64,000 nucleotides of DNA, from the NCBI GenBank assembly GCA_947259415.1, contig CAMYMI010000005.1:124001-188000 (forward strand), in the 5' to 3' direction. Of this stretch, positions 8,951-17,963 are shown piece after piece. A program made the translations under genes and the position numbers. The notes under the pieces were generated by a model. It had not been told where the DNA came from. It was given only the letters and a program-made list of their open reading frames with translations, and did no database searches. Within the stretch, counting starts at the first letter, position 1; every line of letters starts with the position of its first letter. This DNA comes from an uncultured Ectothiorhodospiraceae bacterium. GTDB lineage: Bacteria; Pseudomonadota; Gammaproteobacteria; UBA9214.

Positions 8951-9424
8951 ATGGTATGCGATCCTGCGGGTTCAGACTGTCGCTGGGTCATCCGTCCGAA
9001 CCAGTCCCTGTCGTGGCGCGGGGCCTTGCGGATCTACCTTGTCATCACAATCTGCGTGATGGGTACAGCACTGGCATTTGCACTGCACGGGTTCTGGCCC
9101 GTTTTGCCATTTGCCGGACTTGAACTGATTGCACTGGGGACAGCCTTCTACCTGTGTCTGTCACGCAGTCAGAATCGGGAGGTTGTCTCGGTAGGCGCGA
9201 GTGTTGTTACGGTCGAAAAGGGACGGCACGAACCGCAAGAGCACTGGGAGTGTCCGCGCGCATGGGCACGTGTGCTACTCGAACAATCGCCGATTGCGTG
9301 GTACCCGAGTCGACTGTCGATTGCCTATCAGGAGAGACGCGTCGAGATCGGACGGTTTCTGCATGAGGCGGAACGGCGTGAACTGGCTGATGCACTGGAA
9401 CAGGCCATCCGCGGTCGGGATTGA
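8951..9424 (+). CDS. DUF2244 domain membrane protein
   Basis: Small protein with two adjacent transmembrane helices (roughly residues 28-70) after the family signature RPNQSLSWRGA and before a soluble C-terminal domain. DUF2244 proteins commonly sit directly upstream of coxB in proteobacteria, as here (58 bp), and are presumed to help in oxidase biogenesis; the biochemical role is unknown. Start is uncertain: ATG 8951 gives 157 aa, ATG 8930 gives 164 aa, and neither has a clear ribosome site. The 8771-8929 gap is AT-rich at 8790-8825 and may hold the cox promoter, but no convincing hexamers were found. Confidence 0.8.
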   Translation: MVCDPAGSDCRWVIRPNQSLSWRGALRIYLVITICVMGTALAFALHGFWPVLPFAGLELIALGTAFYLCLSRSQNREVVSVGASVVTVEKGRHEPQEHWECPRAWARVLLEQSPIAWYPSRLSIAYQERRVEIGRFLHEAERRELADALEQAIRGRD

Positions 9425-9482
9425 ACGGCTCCGACGCCAACAAGAATTTTTGCCAAAAATATAATGTTAGGGAGAGTGTTGC

Positions 9483-10622
9483 ATGTTTGCTAGAAAGCTA
9501 CGACTTGCCGTATGCAGCCTGTGGGGCACCGTCATCCTGTTCGGCACGGGCAATGCCTTTGCGGGATTCGATGAGCTGAACCTGAGGCGGGGTGTGACCG
9601 ATATCAGTAATCAGGTCTACGACCTGCATATGCTGATCTTCTGGATCTGCGTGGTGGTGTGTGTCGCGGTGTTTGCCGTCCTGATCTACTCCATCTTCAC
9701 GCACCGCAAGTCCAAGGGCGCCAAGCCCGCGACCTTCCACGAGAGCACCACGGTCGAAATCATCTGGACCACCATCCCCTTCCTGGTGCTGGTGGGTATG
9801 GCCATTCCGGCCACCAAGACCCTGCTGGCCCTGGAAGACACCCGAGATGCGGATATGTCCATCAAGGTGACCGGTTACCAGTGGAAGTGGCAGTACGAGT
9901 ACCTCGATGGCCCGGCCGAGGACGTCAGCTTCTTCAGCGTCCTGACGACCCCGCGCGAGCAGATCGAGGGCACGGCGGAGAAGGGCGAGAACTACCTGCT
10001 CGAGGTGGACAACCCGATTGTCGTGCCGATTAACAAGAAGATCCGTTTCCTGATCACCTCCAACGACGTCATTCATTCCTGGTGGGTGCCGGATCTCGGC
10101 TGGAAGCAGGATGCCGTGCCCGGCTTCATCAACGATGGCTGGACCGAGCTGAAGGAGCCCGGTATCTACCGCGGCAAGTGTGCGGAACTGTGCGGCAAGG
10201 ACCACGGCTTCATGCCGGTCGTGCTGGAAGCCAAGACCGAAGAGGATTTCGCCCAGTGGGCAGCCGACCAGAAAGCCGGCGCCGCCGCTGAGGCAGCTGC
10301 CGCCACCCAGACCTGGACCATGGATGACCTGATGGCGAAGGGTGAAGCGGTCTACAACACCAATTGTGCTGCCTGTCACCAGGCCAATGGCCAGGGCATC
10401 CCCGGGGTGTTCCCGGGAATTGCCGGCGGTGCGGTTTCCATCGGACCACTTGCCGACCACATCGATATCGTCGTAAACGGCAAGCCCGGTACCGCCATGC
10501 AGGCCTTCGGTGCCCAGTTGAGCGACGTCGATTTGGCTGCGGTCGTTACCTTCGAGCGTAACGGCTTCGGTAACAACACTGGCGATGTGGTGCAGCCGTC
10601 CGATATAACGGCAGCGCGCTAG
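9483..10622 (+). CDS. coxB: cytochrome c oxidase subunit II with fused cytochrome c domain
   Basis: Subunit II takes electrons from cytochrome c to the CuA centre of the aa3-type oxidase on the periplasmic side of the inner membrane. Signal peptide (about 1-27) and two transmembrane helices precede the cupredoxin domain. CuA ligands are the His in DVIHSWW and the CAELCGKDHGFM cluster. A C-terminal class I cytochrome c domain follows, with CAACH at 295-299 and a likely axial Met in GTAMQAFG. It is therefore of the caa3-like fused type. Ribosome site GGGAGAG precedes the ATG. It is the first structural gene of the cox cluster. Confidence 0.97.
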   Translation: MFARKLRLAVCSLWGTVILFGTGNAFAGFDELNLRRGVTDISNQVYDLHMLIFWICVVVCVAVFAVLIYSIFTHRKSKGAKPATFHESTTVEIIWTTIPFLVLVGMAIPATKTLLALEDTRDADMSIKVTGYQWKWQYEYLDGPAEDVSFFSVLTTPREQIEGTAEKGENYLLEVDNPIVVPINKKIRFLITSNDVIHSWWVPDLGWKQDAVPGFINDGWTELKEPGIYRGKCAELCGKDHGFMPVVLEAKTEEDFAQWAADQKAGAAAEAAAATQTWTMDDLMAKGEAVYNTNCAACHQANGQGIPGVFPGIAGGAVSIGPLADHIDIVVNGKPGTAMQAFGAQLSDVDLAAVVTFERNGFGNNTGDVVQPSDITAAR

Positions 10623-10659
10623 GGAATTCAGGAATATCTAAGTGGAGGTGTGAATTAAA

Positions 10660-12089
10660 ATGAGTACAGCAACCACACACGACGAGCATCATCATCACCC
10701 GACCGGCATCATGCGCTGGATCACAACGACCAACCACAAGGACATCGGTACCCTGTACCTGTGGTTCTCGTTCATCATGCTGCTGATCGGTGGCGCAATG
10801 GCCATGGTGATTCGTGCCGAGCTGTTTCAGCCGGGCATGCAGGTCGTGGATCCCAACTTCTTCAATACCATGACCACCATGCACGGCCTCATCATGGTGT
10901 TCGGCGCCATCATGCCGGGCATGGTCGGCCTGGCCAACTGGCTGATCCCGATGATGATCGGCGCACCCGACATGGCGCTGCCGCGCATGAACAACTGGAG
11001 CTTCTGGATCCTCCCGTTCGCCGGCACCATGCTGGTCAGTACCCTGTTCATGGAAGGCGGTGGCCCGGCCTTTGGCTGGACCTTCTACGCACCGCTGTCC
11101 ACGACCTTTGCCCCGGACAGCACCGACTTTTTCATCTTCTCGGTCCATCTGCTGGGCTTCTCGCGGTGACCATGATGCTCACCGACCGCCACTTCGGCAC
11201 CAGCTTCTTCAGTGCTGCCGGCGGCGGTGACCCGGTATTGTTCCAGCACGTGTTCTGGTTCTTCGGTCACCCCGAGGTGTACATCATGATCCTGCCGGCC
11301 TTCGGCGTGGTCTCGCAGATCATTCCGACCTTTGCCCGCAAGAAACTGTTCGGCTACAGCTCGATGGTGTACGCGACGGCCTCGATCGCCTTCCTGTCAT
11401 TCATCGTATGGGCGCACCACATGTTCACCACCGGCATGCCGGTAGCGGGTGAGCTGTACTTCATGTACGCAACCATCATGATCGCCGTGCCGACCGCGGT
11501 GAAGGTGTTCAACTGGACGGCCACCATGTGGCGCGGCTCCATGACCTTCGAGACGCCGATGCTGTGGGCGATCGCCTTCGTGTTCCTGTTCACCCTGGGC
11601 GGCTTCACCGGCCTGATGATGGGTGTGGCCCCTGCCGACATGCAGTACCACGATACCTACTTCATTGTGGCGCATTTCCACTACGTACTGGTGACCGGCG
11701 CCCTGTTCGCGATAATCGCAGCGGTCTACTACTGGCTGCCCAAGTGGACCGGCCACATGGTTGACGAGCGTCTTGGCAAGATTCACTTCTGGTGGTCGGC
11801 CATCTCTGTCAACGTCCTGTTCTTCCCGCAGCATTTCCTCGGCCTGGCCGGCATGCCGCGCCGGATCCCGGACTATTCGCTGCAGTTTGCCGACTGGAAC
11901 ATGGTTTCCAGTCTTGGCGGTTTTGCCTTCGGCCTGGCCCAGGTGTTCTTCATGTACGTCGTCATCAAGACCATCAAGGGCGGCGAGAAGGCCAGCGACC
12001 AGGTCTGGGAAGCTGCCGAGGGCCTGGAATGGACGATACCGTCACCGGCACCGTATCACACCTTCGAGACGGCCCCGGAGGTCAGGTAG
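10660..12089 (+). pseudogene. coxA: cytochrome c oxidase subunit I, internal deletion with frame change
   Basis: Heme-copper oxidase catalytic subunit in two frames. Frame one runs from ATG 10660 (ribosome site GGAGGTG) to TGA 11167-11169, ending VHLLGFSR. Frame two resumes at about 11163 ([16 protein letters not shown]) and ends at 12089. Intact homologues have about 48 more residues between these points, covering most of helices IV-V. The missing length must be 3n+1 bases. The remaining parts are well conserved: heme ligand in [10 protein letters not shown], CuB ligands in GHPEVYI and WAHHMF, and heme ligands in VAHFHYVL. A real deletion would abolish the enzyme. Collapse during assembly is a serious alternative because the rest looks under full selection. 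Confidence 0.9.
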
Positions 12090-12139
12090 CAACGTATGGA
12101 CAGTGGGCCATGCCCGGCGTGGCCCACTGCAACGATGGC

Positions 12140-12262
12140 ATGGCGACAAAGGCACAAAATCAGGCTAACCGGGGTAGCGGCCGCAAGGTCGCCGTAGTCC
12201 TGGTGCTGTTTGCAGTCGCAGCGGCGTTCTACATTGGCAGTTTCCTCTTGATGCGGGGCTGA
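12140..12262 (+). CDS. 40-aa single-helix protein, cytochrome oxidase small assembly protein type
   Basis: MATKAQNQANRGSGRK is followed by one hydrophobic helix (about residues 17-37) and a short RG tail. Tiny one-helix proteins occur between coxA and ctaG in many proteobacteria and are annotated as oxidase small assembly proteins. The position here, one base before ctaG and 50 bp after coxA, fits exactly. No strong Shine-Dalgarno is visible. Function is inferred from place and form only. Confidence 0.7.
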   Translation: MATKAQNQANRGSGRKVAVVLVLFAVAAAFYIGSFLLMRG

Positions 12263-12263
12263 G

Positions 12264-12881
12264 ATGGATACCACTGAGCTGTCACAAGCCAACCGGCGTG
12301 TCGTCAAACGGCTCGGCCTGGTGGTACTGGCCATGTTCGGTTTCGGTTTTGCACTGGTGCCGCTGTATGACGTGTTTTGCGAGCTCACCGGCCTCAATGG
12401 CAAGACCGGCCGCATCGAGATCGAACAGGCGCTGGGCCAGAAGATCGACAGGGAACGCCTGGTTACGGTGCAGTTTTTGGTTTCGGTCAACAGTGATCTG
12501 CCATGGGATGTGCGCCCGATGGTCAAGAAGATCAAGGTCCACCCGGGCGAGGTGACCGAGGTGAAATACCTGGCAACCAATAAAACCGCCGATTCGGTAG
12601 CCGGCCAGGCGGTCCCGAGCCTGATGCCCGGACTGGCGGCGAAGTATTTCAACAAGACGGAATGTTTCTGCTTCACCCGGCAGGTCCTGGGTCCGGGCGA
12701 GGAGAAGGAAATGCCGCTGCGGTTCATTGTCGACCCGGAGTTGCCGGAGGACATCAGGACGGTGTCGCTGTCTTACAGCGTCTACCAGGCGGATCCGGCG
12801 ACACCCGGGAGCGAACGGCAGAACGGTGGCTTCGAAGAGTTGAACGCCGGCACCGGCAGCATGCAGAAAAAAAGCATCTGA
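12264..12881 (+). CDS. ctaG: cytochrome c oxidase assembly protein CtaG/Cox11
   Basis: Copper chaperone that builds the CuB site of subunit I. One N-terminal membrane anchor (about 17-38, ending in LVPLYDVFCELTG) is followed by the periplasmic immunoglobulin-like domain. The copper-binding CFCF motif is near residue 133, and FIVDPELPEDIRTVSLSYS is the usual C-terminal strand. The 205-aa length is normal. It lies between the small assembly gene and coxC, as in Pseudomonas. Confidence 0.95.
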   Translation: MDTTELSQANRRVVKRLGLVVLAMFGFGFALVPLYDVFCELTGLNGKTGRIEIEQALGQKIDRERLVTVQFLVSVNSDLPWDVRPMVKKIKVHPGEVTEVKYLATNKTADSVAGQAVPSLMPGLAAKYFNKTECFCFTRQVLGPGEEKEMPLRFIVDPELPEDIRTVSLSYSVYQADPATPGSERQNGGFEELNAGTGSMQKKSI

Positions 12882-12936
12882 AGGTACTTAACAATCATTA
12901 ACCGGATTTATTTGAATAGAGAAAGGGGATTAACCA

Positions 12937-13800
12937 ATGTCAGCATCTAAAGGGGGTTACTACCTGCCGGAACCCAGCTACTGGCCCATCGTCGGATCAA
13001 TCGGCCTGTTTCTGACCGTGGGCGGGATCGCCCATCTACTCCACGGCGGGACACCGCTGGTCACTATGGCGGGTGCGGTGGTGCTACTGGTCATGCTGTT
13101 CGGCTGGTTCGGCACAGTCATCAGGGAAAGCGAGCGCGGTCTCTACAACGACCAGGTCGACATGTCCTTCCGCATGGGCATGGGCTGGTTCATCTTTTCC
13201 GAGGTAATGTTCTTCGCGGCCTTCTTCGGTGCCCTGTTTTATGCACGCGTCTACTCGGTGCCCTGGCTGGGCGGCGCCGGCAACAACGTGATGACCAACG
13301 AGCTGCTGTACCCCGCCTTCGAGGCCATGTGGCCGACCAATGGTCCCGCTCAGGTGGGAGGCGAGTACAAAGTAATGGGCGCCTGGGGAATCCCTGCGAT
13401 CAATACAATGATCCTGCTCACAAGTGGCGTGACCGTCACCCTGGCACACTGGGCACTGAAGAAGAGCCAGCGTGCCGCGCTGGTGTTGTGGCTGGCCGCT
13501 ACCGTGGCACTGGGTTTCCTGTTCCTGGGGTTGCAGGCCTACGAGTACATGCATGCCTACTCCGACTACAACCTGAAGCTGAATACCGGCATGTACGGAA
13601 CCACCTTCTACATGCTCACCGGTTTCCACGGCTTGCACGTGACCCTGGGTGCCACCATGCTGCTGGTGATCCTGATCCGCAGCATCAAGGGGCATTTCAC
13701 CCCGAATCACCACTTTGCCTTCGAGGCCGTGGCCTGGTACTGGCACTTCGTGGACGTGGTCTGGCTGGGCCTGTTCGTGTTCGTCTACTGGCTGATCTGA
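12937..13800 (+). CDS. coxC: cytochrome c oxidase subunit III
   Basis: Seven-helix subunit III, which stabilises the oxidase core. Landmarks are the WFGTVIRESERG segment near residue 62, the WFIFSEVMFFAAFFGALFYAR helix, YGTTFYMLTGFHGLHV, and the C-terminal VAWYWHFVDVVWLGLF. The ATG at 12937 follows an AAGGGGA ribosome site. A clear intrinsic terminator lies 24 bp after the stop, so the coxB-to-coxC transcript probably ends here. Confidence 0.97.
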   Translation: MSASKGGYYLPEPSYWPIVGSIGLFLTVGGIAHLLHGGTPLVTMAGAVVLLVMLFGWFGTVIRESERGLYNDQVDMSFRMGMGWFIFSEVMFFAAFFGALFYARVYSVPWLGGAGNNVMTNELLYPAFEAMWPTNGPAQVGGEYKVMGAWGIPAINTMILLTSGVTVTLAHWALKKSQRAALVLWLAATVALGFLFLGLQAYEYMHAYSDYNLKLNTGMYGTTFYMLTGFHGLHVTLGATMLLVILIRSIKGHFTPNHHFAFEAVAWYWHFVDVVWLGLFVFVYWLI

Positions 13801-13823
13801 CCAGGCGCAGATAATGCAATCGA

Positions 13824-13853
13824 AGGGCGCTGCACTTGCGGCGCCCTTTTTTT
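13824..13853 (+). terminator. intrinsic terminator after coxC
   Basis: Stem AGGGCGC (13824-13830) with GCGCCCT (13841-13847), 10-base loop, followed by a run of seven T. Confidence 0.9.
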
Positions 13854-13897
13854 GCCTACAGGGATGTAGGTACATCGCGTGAGGCAGGAAGCCGTAA

Positions 13898-14101
13898 GCG
13901 ATGCGCCGGAAGGGATGTAGGTACGGTCGTTCCAGCACATCCCTGTGCTCCACGACACTTGTACATCCGTGTACATCGTCGCGAAGGGCCGGAATGGATG
14001 TGGTACGGTCGTTCCCGCGCATCCCTGTGCTCCACGGCACTCGGACATCCGGTCCATCGCGCGAGAGCGATGCGCCGGAAGGGATGTATCTTCGAGGTTC
14101 C
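13898..14101 (+). repeat. about 83-bp imperfect tandem repeat, two full copies and a partial third
   Basis: Copies at about 13898-13980 and 13981-14062, then a partial one at 14063-14101. Each full unit has a GATGCGCCGGAAGGGATGTA-like head, a GGTACGGTCGTTCC block, a CATCCCTGTGC hairpin and a CCACG-CACT tail. Copy one also contains the perfect palindrome TGTACATCCGTGTACA. A diverged single unit is at about 16831-16950. No convincing gene is present in 13860-14138. Confidence 0.8.
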
Positions 14102-14138
14102 CGGGGAGCGGCGTACAGGACGTCTCCGCTCGATGTGG

Positions 14139-14351
14139 CTAGCCGGGATAAACGCCGTGCGGTTGCAGCAGACCGCTGGCGTAGGCCAGCATCAGGAGGA
14201 TAAACAGCAGGACCGACAGGCTGATGCGCACGGTAAGCGCCCTGACGGTGCGATCCGAGGAACCCTTGTCCTTGACCAGGTAATAGAGCCCGCTGCCAAG
14301 ACTGCCAATGATCGCTAACAGGAACAGGACGACGATGATTTTTGTAAGCAT
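14139..14351 (-). CDS. twin transmembrane protein, DUF2909 family
   Basis: 70 aa with two hydrophobic helices (about 4-27 and 42-63) joined by a basic loop (KDKGSSDRTVRALTVRIS). DUF2909 proteins are found on the opposite strand between coxC and surf1 in Pseudomonas and relatives, and this gene has exactly that place and orientation. They are presumed to assist oxidase biogenesis; no activity is known. Start ATG is at 14351, just opposite the surf1 start region. Confidence 0.85.
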   Translation of the reverse strand: MLTKIIVVLFLLAIIGSLGSGLYYLVKDKGSSDRTVRALTVRISLSVLLFILLMLAYASGLLQPHGVYPG

Positions 14352-14407
14352 GGCGGGAACGGGCCTTCAGGTTGGTTGCCTGGATTATAACAAACGCGGG
14401 GTTGGTG

Positions 14408-15145
14408 ATGCGGCTGGGGGGCTTTGATTTCACCCCTGGGCTGTGGCCGACCCTGGCAACCATCGTGCTGGTGCCTATCCTGGTGAGCCTCGGGGTGTGG
14501 CAACTCGAGCGTGCGGCCTGGAAGCAGGCACTGGTCGATGAGCACGCCGAACATATACGGCAATCACCGCTGCCCCTTGCGGACTGGCTGACCAGCGGTG
14601 ACAGGCCACAGTACCGCCGGGTCACAGCCCGGGGCCGCTATGATCTGGATCATCAGCTGCTTTTGGACAACAGCATTCACCGGGGCCGGGCAGGGTACCA
14701 TGTACTGACACCGCTGGTACTGACCGACCTGGCTGAGACGGTGCTGGTCAACCGCGGCTGGGTGCCGGTGGGTCCCAGCCGGGTGGAATTGCCGGCATTG
14801 CCGGGGCCGGAAGAGGCGGTCAACGTGAGGGCCCTGGTGACGTATCCGCCCGGGAAACGCCTGCGGCTGGATGACGTGGAGGAACCCCACACGGGCTGGC
14901 CCAGGGTGGTGCAGCTGATCGAGCCGAGGGTACTGGAACAGCAGCTGGGATACGAACTGCTGCCGGTGGTCCTGCTGCTGGAGGCGGATGCGGCACACGG
15001 TTTTGCCCGGGAATGGCGGCCGGTTTACGGGACCACCCCGGACAAGCACCGTGCCTATGCCATGCAGTGGTTCACGTTGGCTGCGGTATTGGCCTTGATC
15101 TATATCGGCGTGAACACGCGCCGGGTGTCAAACGAACACGAGTAA
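14408..15145 (+). CDS. SURF1 family oxidase assembly protein
   Basis: Heme a insertion factor for subunit I. N-terminal helix LWPTLATIVLVPILVSLGVWQLERAAWK, a periplasmic domain with LVNRGWVPVG near residue 115, and a C-terminal helix QWFTLAAVLALIYIGVN are the SURF1 pattern. I prefer ATG 14408 (245 aa); in-frame TTG 14372 would add 12 residues. Divergent from the DUF2909 gene. Confidence 0.93.
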   Translation: MRLGGFDFTPGLWPTLATIVLVPILVSLGVWQLERAAWKQALVDEHAEHIRQSPLPLADWLTSGDRPQYRRVTARGRYDLDHQLLLDNSIHRGRAGYHVLTPLVLTDLAETVLVNRGWVPVGPSRVELPALPGPEEAVNVRALVTYPPGKRLRLDDVEEPHTGWPRVVQLIEPRVLEQQLGYELLPVVLLLEADAAHGFAREWRPVYGTTPDKHRAYAMQWFTLAAVLALIYIGVNTRRVSNEHE

Positions 15146-15158
15146 TAGTGGTTTTATT

Positions 15159-15824
15159 ATGAATCATCTCAAATACACACACACATCAAGGGCAGGCAGC
15201 CGTGCCAATCGGCAGCGCGGTTTTCTGAGTTCCCGGCAGTCGCTGGTGCTGCTGGGCCTGTTGTTCCTTTCGCCGATGTTGATTGCCTGGATTATGCACC
15301 TCAGCGGTCAGCAGGGCTGGCGCCCCGAAGGCACCACCAACCAGGGGGTGCTGGTGCAGCCCCCGCGGCCGCTGGTGTTGCCCGCTGGCATGCCCGGTGT
15401 GACGGAGAGGGAGTTACAGGAAGGTTTCCTGCAGGGCAAATGGACCCTGCTGTATATTGGCACGACCGACTGCGGTGAGGCCTGCCGTACCAACCTGTAT
15501 CACATGCGCCAGGTGCGGCTGGCGCAGGGGGAGAATATCCAGCGAGTGCAGCGCCTGTTCCTGGTAGCGGACACGACGACGCTGACCCCGATGGGAGACA
15601 TACTCAACGACTACCCGGAGATGGCTACCGGGGTGCTGTCGCCCGCGCAGAGTACCGAACTGGAGCCCCTGTTCATGATTGACGCGGTACCGATGCACAG
15701 CGCCGAGCGCGTCTACCTGGTCGATCCGCTGGGTAACCTGATGATGTACTACCCGGTCGATGCTGACCCGCGCGGTATGATCAAGGACCTGAAACGGTTG
15801 TTGAAGTACTCGCGGATCGGCTAG
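15159..15824 (+). CDS. Sco-like thioredoxin-fold protein of the cox cluster
   Basis: One N-terminal membrane helix (about 27-49) anchors a periplasmic thioredoxin-like domain. The CxxxC motif DCGEACRTNLYHMRQ near residue 107 resembles the copper-binding site of Sco proteins. C-terminal LVDPLGNLMMYYPVDADPRGMIKDLKRLLKYSRIG is typical of the protein encoded between surf1 and ctaA in Pseudomonas. It probably delivers copper or keeps CuA cysteines reduced. The usual neighbours ctaA and a true sco gene are absent, so it is the only Sco-type protein here. Confidence 0.82.
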   Translation: MNHLKYTHTSRAGSRANRQRGFLSSRQSLVLLGLLFLSPMLIAWIMHLSGQQGWRPEGTTNQGVLVQPPRPLVLPAGMPGVTERELQEGFLQGKWTLLYIGTTDCGEACRTNLYHMRQVRLAQGENIQRVQRLFLVADTTTLTPMGDILNDYPEMATGVLSPAQSTELEPLFMIDAVPMHSAERVYLVDPLGNLMMYYPVDADPRGMIKDLKRLLKYSRIG

Positions 15825-15847
15825 CCGGTCGGATGATGTAATCGTTC

Positions 15848-16777
15848 ATGTCTGTTTCGACTAAAGAAAAGACGGGTACCGAAATGCCGGGCCAGCCAAC
15901 CCTGGCATTGCTAAAGAGTTATCTGGGTCTCTGCAAGCTCAGAGTTGTCGCCCTGATCGTGTTCACGGCCATGGTGGGCATGTTTCTTGCCACCTCGCCG
16001 CCCGCGATGGTCCCGCTAGATGTCTTGCTGCTCGGTAACCTGGGGATCGGCATGGCGGCCGCTGCGGCCGCGGCCATCAACCATGTGCTTGATTCGCGCG
16101 AGGACGCGCGTATGGCACGTACCAGCAAGCGTCCCCTCCCGCAGGGACAAATCAGCGAGCGCAACGCGCTGCTGTTTGCCGTACTGCTCGGCACGGTCTC
16201 CATGCTCATTCTGGTTTACTTCATCAATATTCTGACCGCGGTACTGACCTTTCTGTCGCTGTTGGGTTATGCGGTCGTCTACACCATGTACCTCAAGCGC
16301 GCAACCCCGCAGAATATCGTCATCGGGGGGGCGGCCGGTGCGGCACCTCCGCTCCTGGGCTGGACGGCGTTGACCGGAACGCTTGATCCGCACGCCCTGC
16401 TGCTGTTCCTGATCATCTTCGTCTGGACACCGCCGCATTTCTGGGCGCTGGCGATTCATCGTCGCGACGAGTACGCCAAGGTGGACATCCCGATGTTGCC
16501 GGTGACCCACGGCATACCGTTTACGCGACTGCAGATTCTTCTGTACACCCTGCTATTGATCGCCGTCAGCGTGCTGCCATTTGCGACCCGCATGAGTGGA
16601 TTGTTCTATCTCGCCGGGGCCCTGTCACTGGGTGGTGGCTTTCTCTATTACGCGGTGGAGTTGATGAAAGGTAAAGACGAGAAGATCGCCATGAAGACCT
16701 TCGGTTACTCCATTTGGTACCTGATGGCCCTGTTCGCCATCCTGATGCTGGACCATTACCTGCCGCTGCTGTTCTGA
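15848..16777 (+). CDS. ctaB: protoheme IX farnesyltransferase (heme O synthase)
   Basis: UbiA-family membrane enzyme that adds a farnesyl group to heme b, making heme O, the precursor of the heme A used by this oxidase. Motif one is [21 protein letters not shown] near residue 77, and [17 protein letters not shown] is near 195. 309 aa, full length. In relatives ctaA (heme A synthase) directly precedes it; here only 23 bp separate it from the Sco-like gene. Confidence 0.96.
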   Translation: MSVSTKEKTGTEMPGQPTLALLKSYLGLCKLRVVALIVFTAMVGMFLATSPPAMVPLDVLLLGNLGIGMAAAAAAAINHVLDSREDARMARTSKRPLPQGQISERNALLFAVLLGTVSMLILVYFINILTAVLTFLSLLGYAVVYTMYLKRATPQNIVIGGAAGAAPPLLGWTALTGTLDPHALLLFLIIFVWTPPHFWALAIHRRDEYAKVDIPMLPVTHGIPFTRLQILLYTLLLIAVSVLPFATRMSGLFYLAGALSLGGGFLYYAVELMKGKDEKIAMKTFGYSIWYLMALFAILMLDHYLPLLF

Positions 16778-16830
16778 TTGGTCGCTGCGAGCAAATAATA
16801 ATTTCACCGCGCGACTCCAGGGGAAAACGA

Positions 16831-16950
16831 CTGCATGGACGATGTACAGGGAAGTGAAAGTGGTCGCTTTCGCACATCCTGTGCTTCAAGACACTCGAAC
16901 TTCATGTCCAGCGTCACCAGAGGGCAGGAAGCCCGAAGTGACTGCAGGGG
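16831..16950 (+). repeat. diverged single copy of the 13.9-kb repeat family
   Basis: Contains CGCACATCC-TGTGCTTCAAG and ACACTCGAACTTCATGTCCAGCG, aligning with the hairpin and tail of the units at 13898-14062, and ends with GGCAGGAAGCCCGAAGTGACTGCAG, similar to the head before that array. No gene is seen in 16778-17066. Confidence 0.65.
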
Positions 16951-17014
16951 GTAGAGTCAGTCAGGCTGAATTGGCTGTAGGACGGCAGCAGGTCACCCGG
17001 CTGCAAGCGGGTAA

Positions 17015-17041
17015 CAAAAAACGGCCCGCAAAAGGGCCGTT
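17015..17041 (-). terminator. rpoH: intrinsic terminator of rpoH
   Basis: Perfect 7-bp stem ACGGCCC/GGGCCGT (17021-17027 and 17034-17040) with a six-base loop. On the reverse strand it is followed by six T, which suits rpoH; on the forward strand only three T follow, so ending of ctaB transcripts would be weaker. Confidence 0.85.
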
Positions 17042-17066
17042 TAGGTCAGCCCCGGTCCCGGGATGT

Positions 17067-17936
17067 TCAGATCACCATGGTCTTCTTGAGTTTGTTGATG
17101 GCGTTTTTCTCCAGCTGGCGAATGCGCTCGGCCGAGACATCGAAGCGTGTTGCCAGCTCCTGCAGGGTGGTCTTGTCTTCCGCCAGCCAGCGTTCCTCTA
17201 GGATGATCCGGCTGCGCTCGTTCAGCTGCGCCAGTGCGTCGAGCAGGCTGCTGGTGCTCCGCTGCTGCCAGTCGTGCTGTTCGATGGTCAGGGCCGGGTC
17301 GTTGGATTCGTCCGTCAGGTAGGCCGCCGGTGCGAACTGCCTGACGTGCTCGTCATCCTCGCTGCCAGCCAGGTCGAAGCCGATGTCCTGTCCGCTGAGA
17401 CGTGACTCCATCTCCAGCACGGTTTCCGGTTTGACACCGAGGTCTTCTGCCACGGCGTTGACCTCGTCCCGATTCAACCAGCCGAGGCGTTTCTTGGCGC
17501 TGCGCAGGTTGAAAAACAGCTTGCGCTGCGCCTTGGTGGTGGCGACCTTGACGATGCGCCAGTTGCGCAGGATGAATTCATGGATCTCGGCGCGTATCCA
17601 GTGCACCGCGAAGGACACCAGGCGGACGCCCACGTCCGGGTCAAAGCGCTTGACCGCCTTCATCAGGCCGATATTGCCCTCCTGAATCAGGTCGCCCAGG
17701 GCCAGACCGTAGCCACTGTAGCCACGCGCGACCCGCACCACGAAGCGCAGGTGCGACATCACCAGCTGGCGCGCCGCGTCGAGGTCGTTGTCCTGCTGCA
17801 GGTGCAGTGCCAGTGTCCGCTCCTCCTCGGCGCTGAGTACCGGGATGCTGAAAGCGGCCTGGATATACTGGTCCAGGTTACCGGTCGGTAGCGGCAATAC
17901 AAGTGTCTGGTTTCTAAGGACTATTTCCTGATGCAT
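17067..17936 (-). CDS. rpoH: RNA polymerase heat-shock sigma factor RpoH (sigma-32)
   Basis: Directs RNA polymerase to heat-shock promoters. The N-terminus has [10 protein letters not shown]; region 2 has [37 protein letters not shown]. The RpoH-specific box [19 protein letters not shown] is near residue 140, and region 4.2 ends [21 protein letters not shown]. 289 aa, normal. It follows ftsX as in other gammaproteobacteria but has its own upstream promoter region (161 bp) containing a CIRCE operator, unlike E. coli rpoH. Terminator at 17015-17041. Confidence 0.97.
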   Translation of the reverse strand: MHQEIVLRNQTLVLPLPTGNLDQYIQAAFSIPVLSAEEERTLALHLQQDNDLDAARQLVMSHLRFVVRVARGYSGYGLALGDLIQEGNIGLMKAVKRFDPDVGVRLVSFAVHWIRAEIHEFILRNWRIVKVATTKAQRKLFFNLRSAKKRLGWLNRDEVNAVAEDLGVKPETVLEMESRLSGQDIGFDLAGSEDDEHVRQFAPAAYLTDESNDPALTIEQHDWQQRSTSSLLDALAQLNERSRIILEERWLAEDKTTLQELATRFDVSAERIRQLEKNAINKLKKTMVI

Positions 17937-17963
17937 TCAATAGTTCTCCGTTTGACTGGGCCA

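Noticed and set aside
10761-11160. Forward frame overlapping the first half of coxA, read as the start of the second coxA part
   Set aside because: In this stretch the frame is an out-of-frame shadow of coxA; only the portion after about 11163 encodes oxidase sequence.
13898-14101. CRISPR array
   Set aside because: Units of about 83 bp abut without variable spacers, copies are imperfect, and no cas gene is near.
13084-14625. 513-codon reverse-strand open frame across coxC, the repeat array and the DUF2909 gene
   Set aside because: It runs antisense through coxC and through the tandem repeat; composition is not protein-like and it conflicts with three better-supported features.
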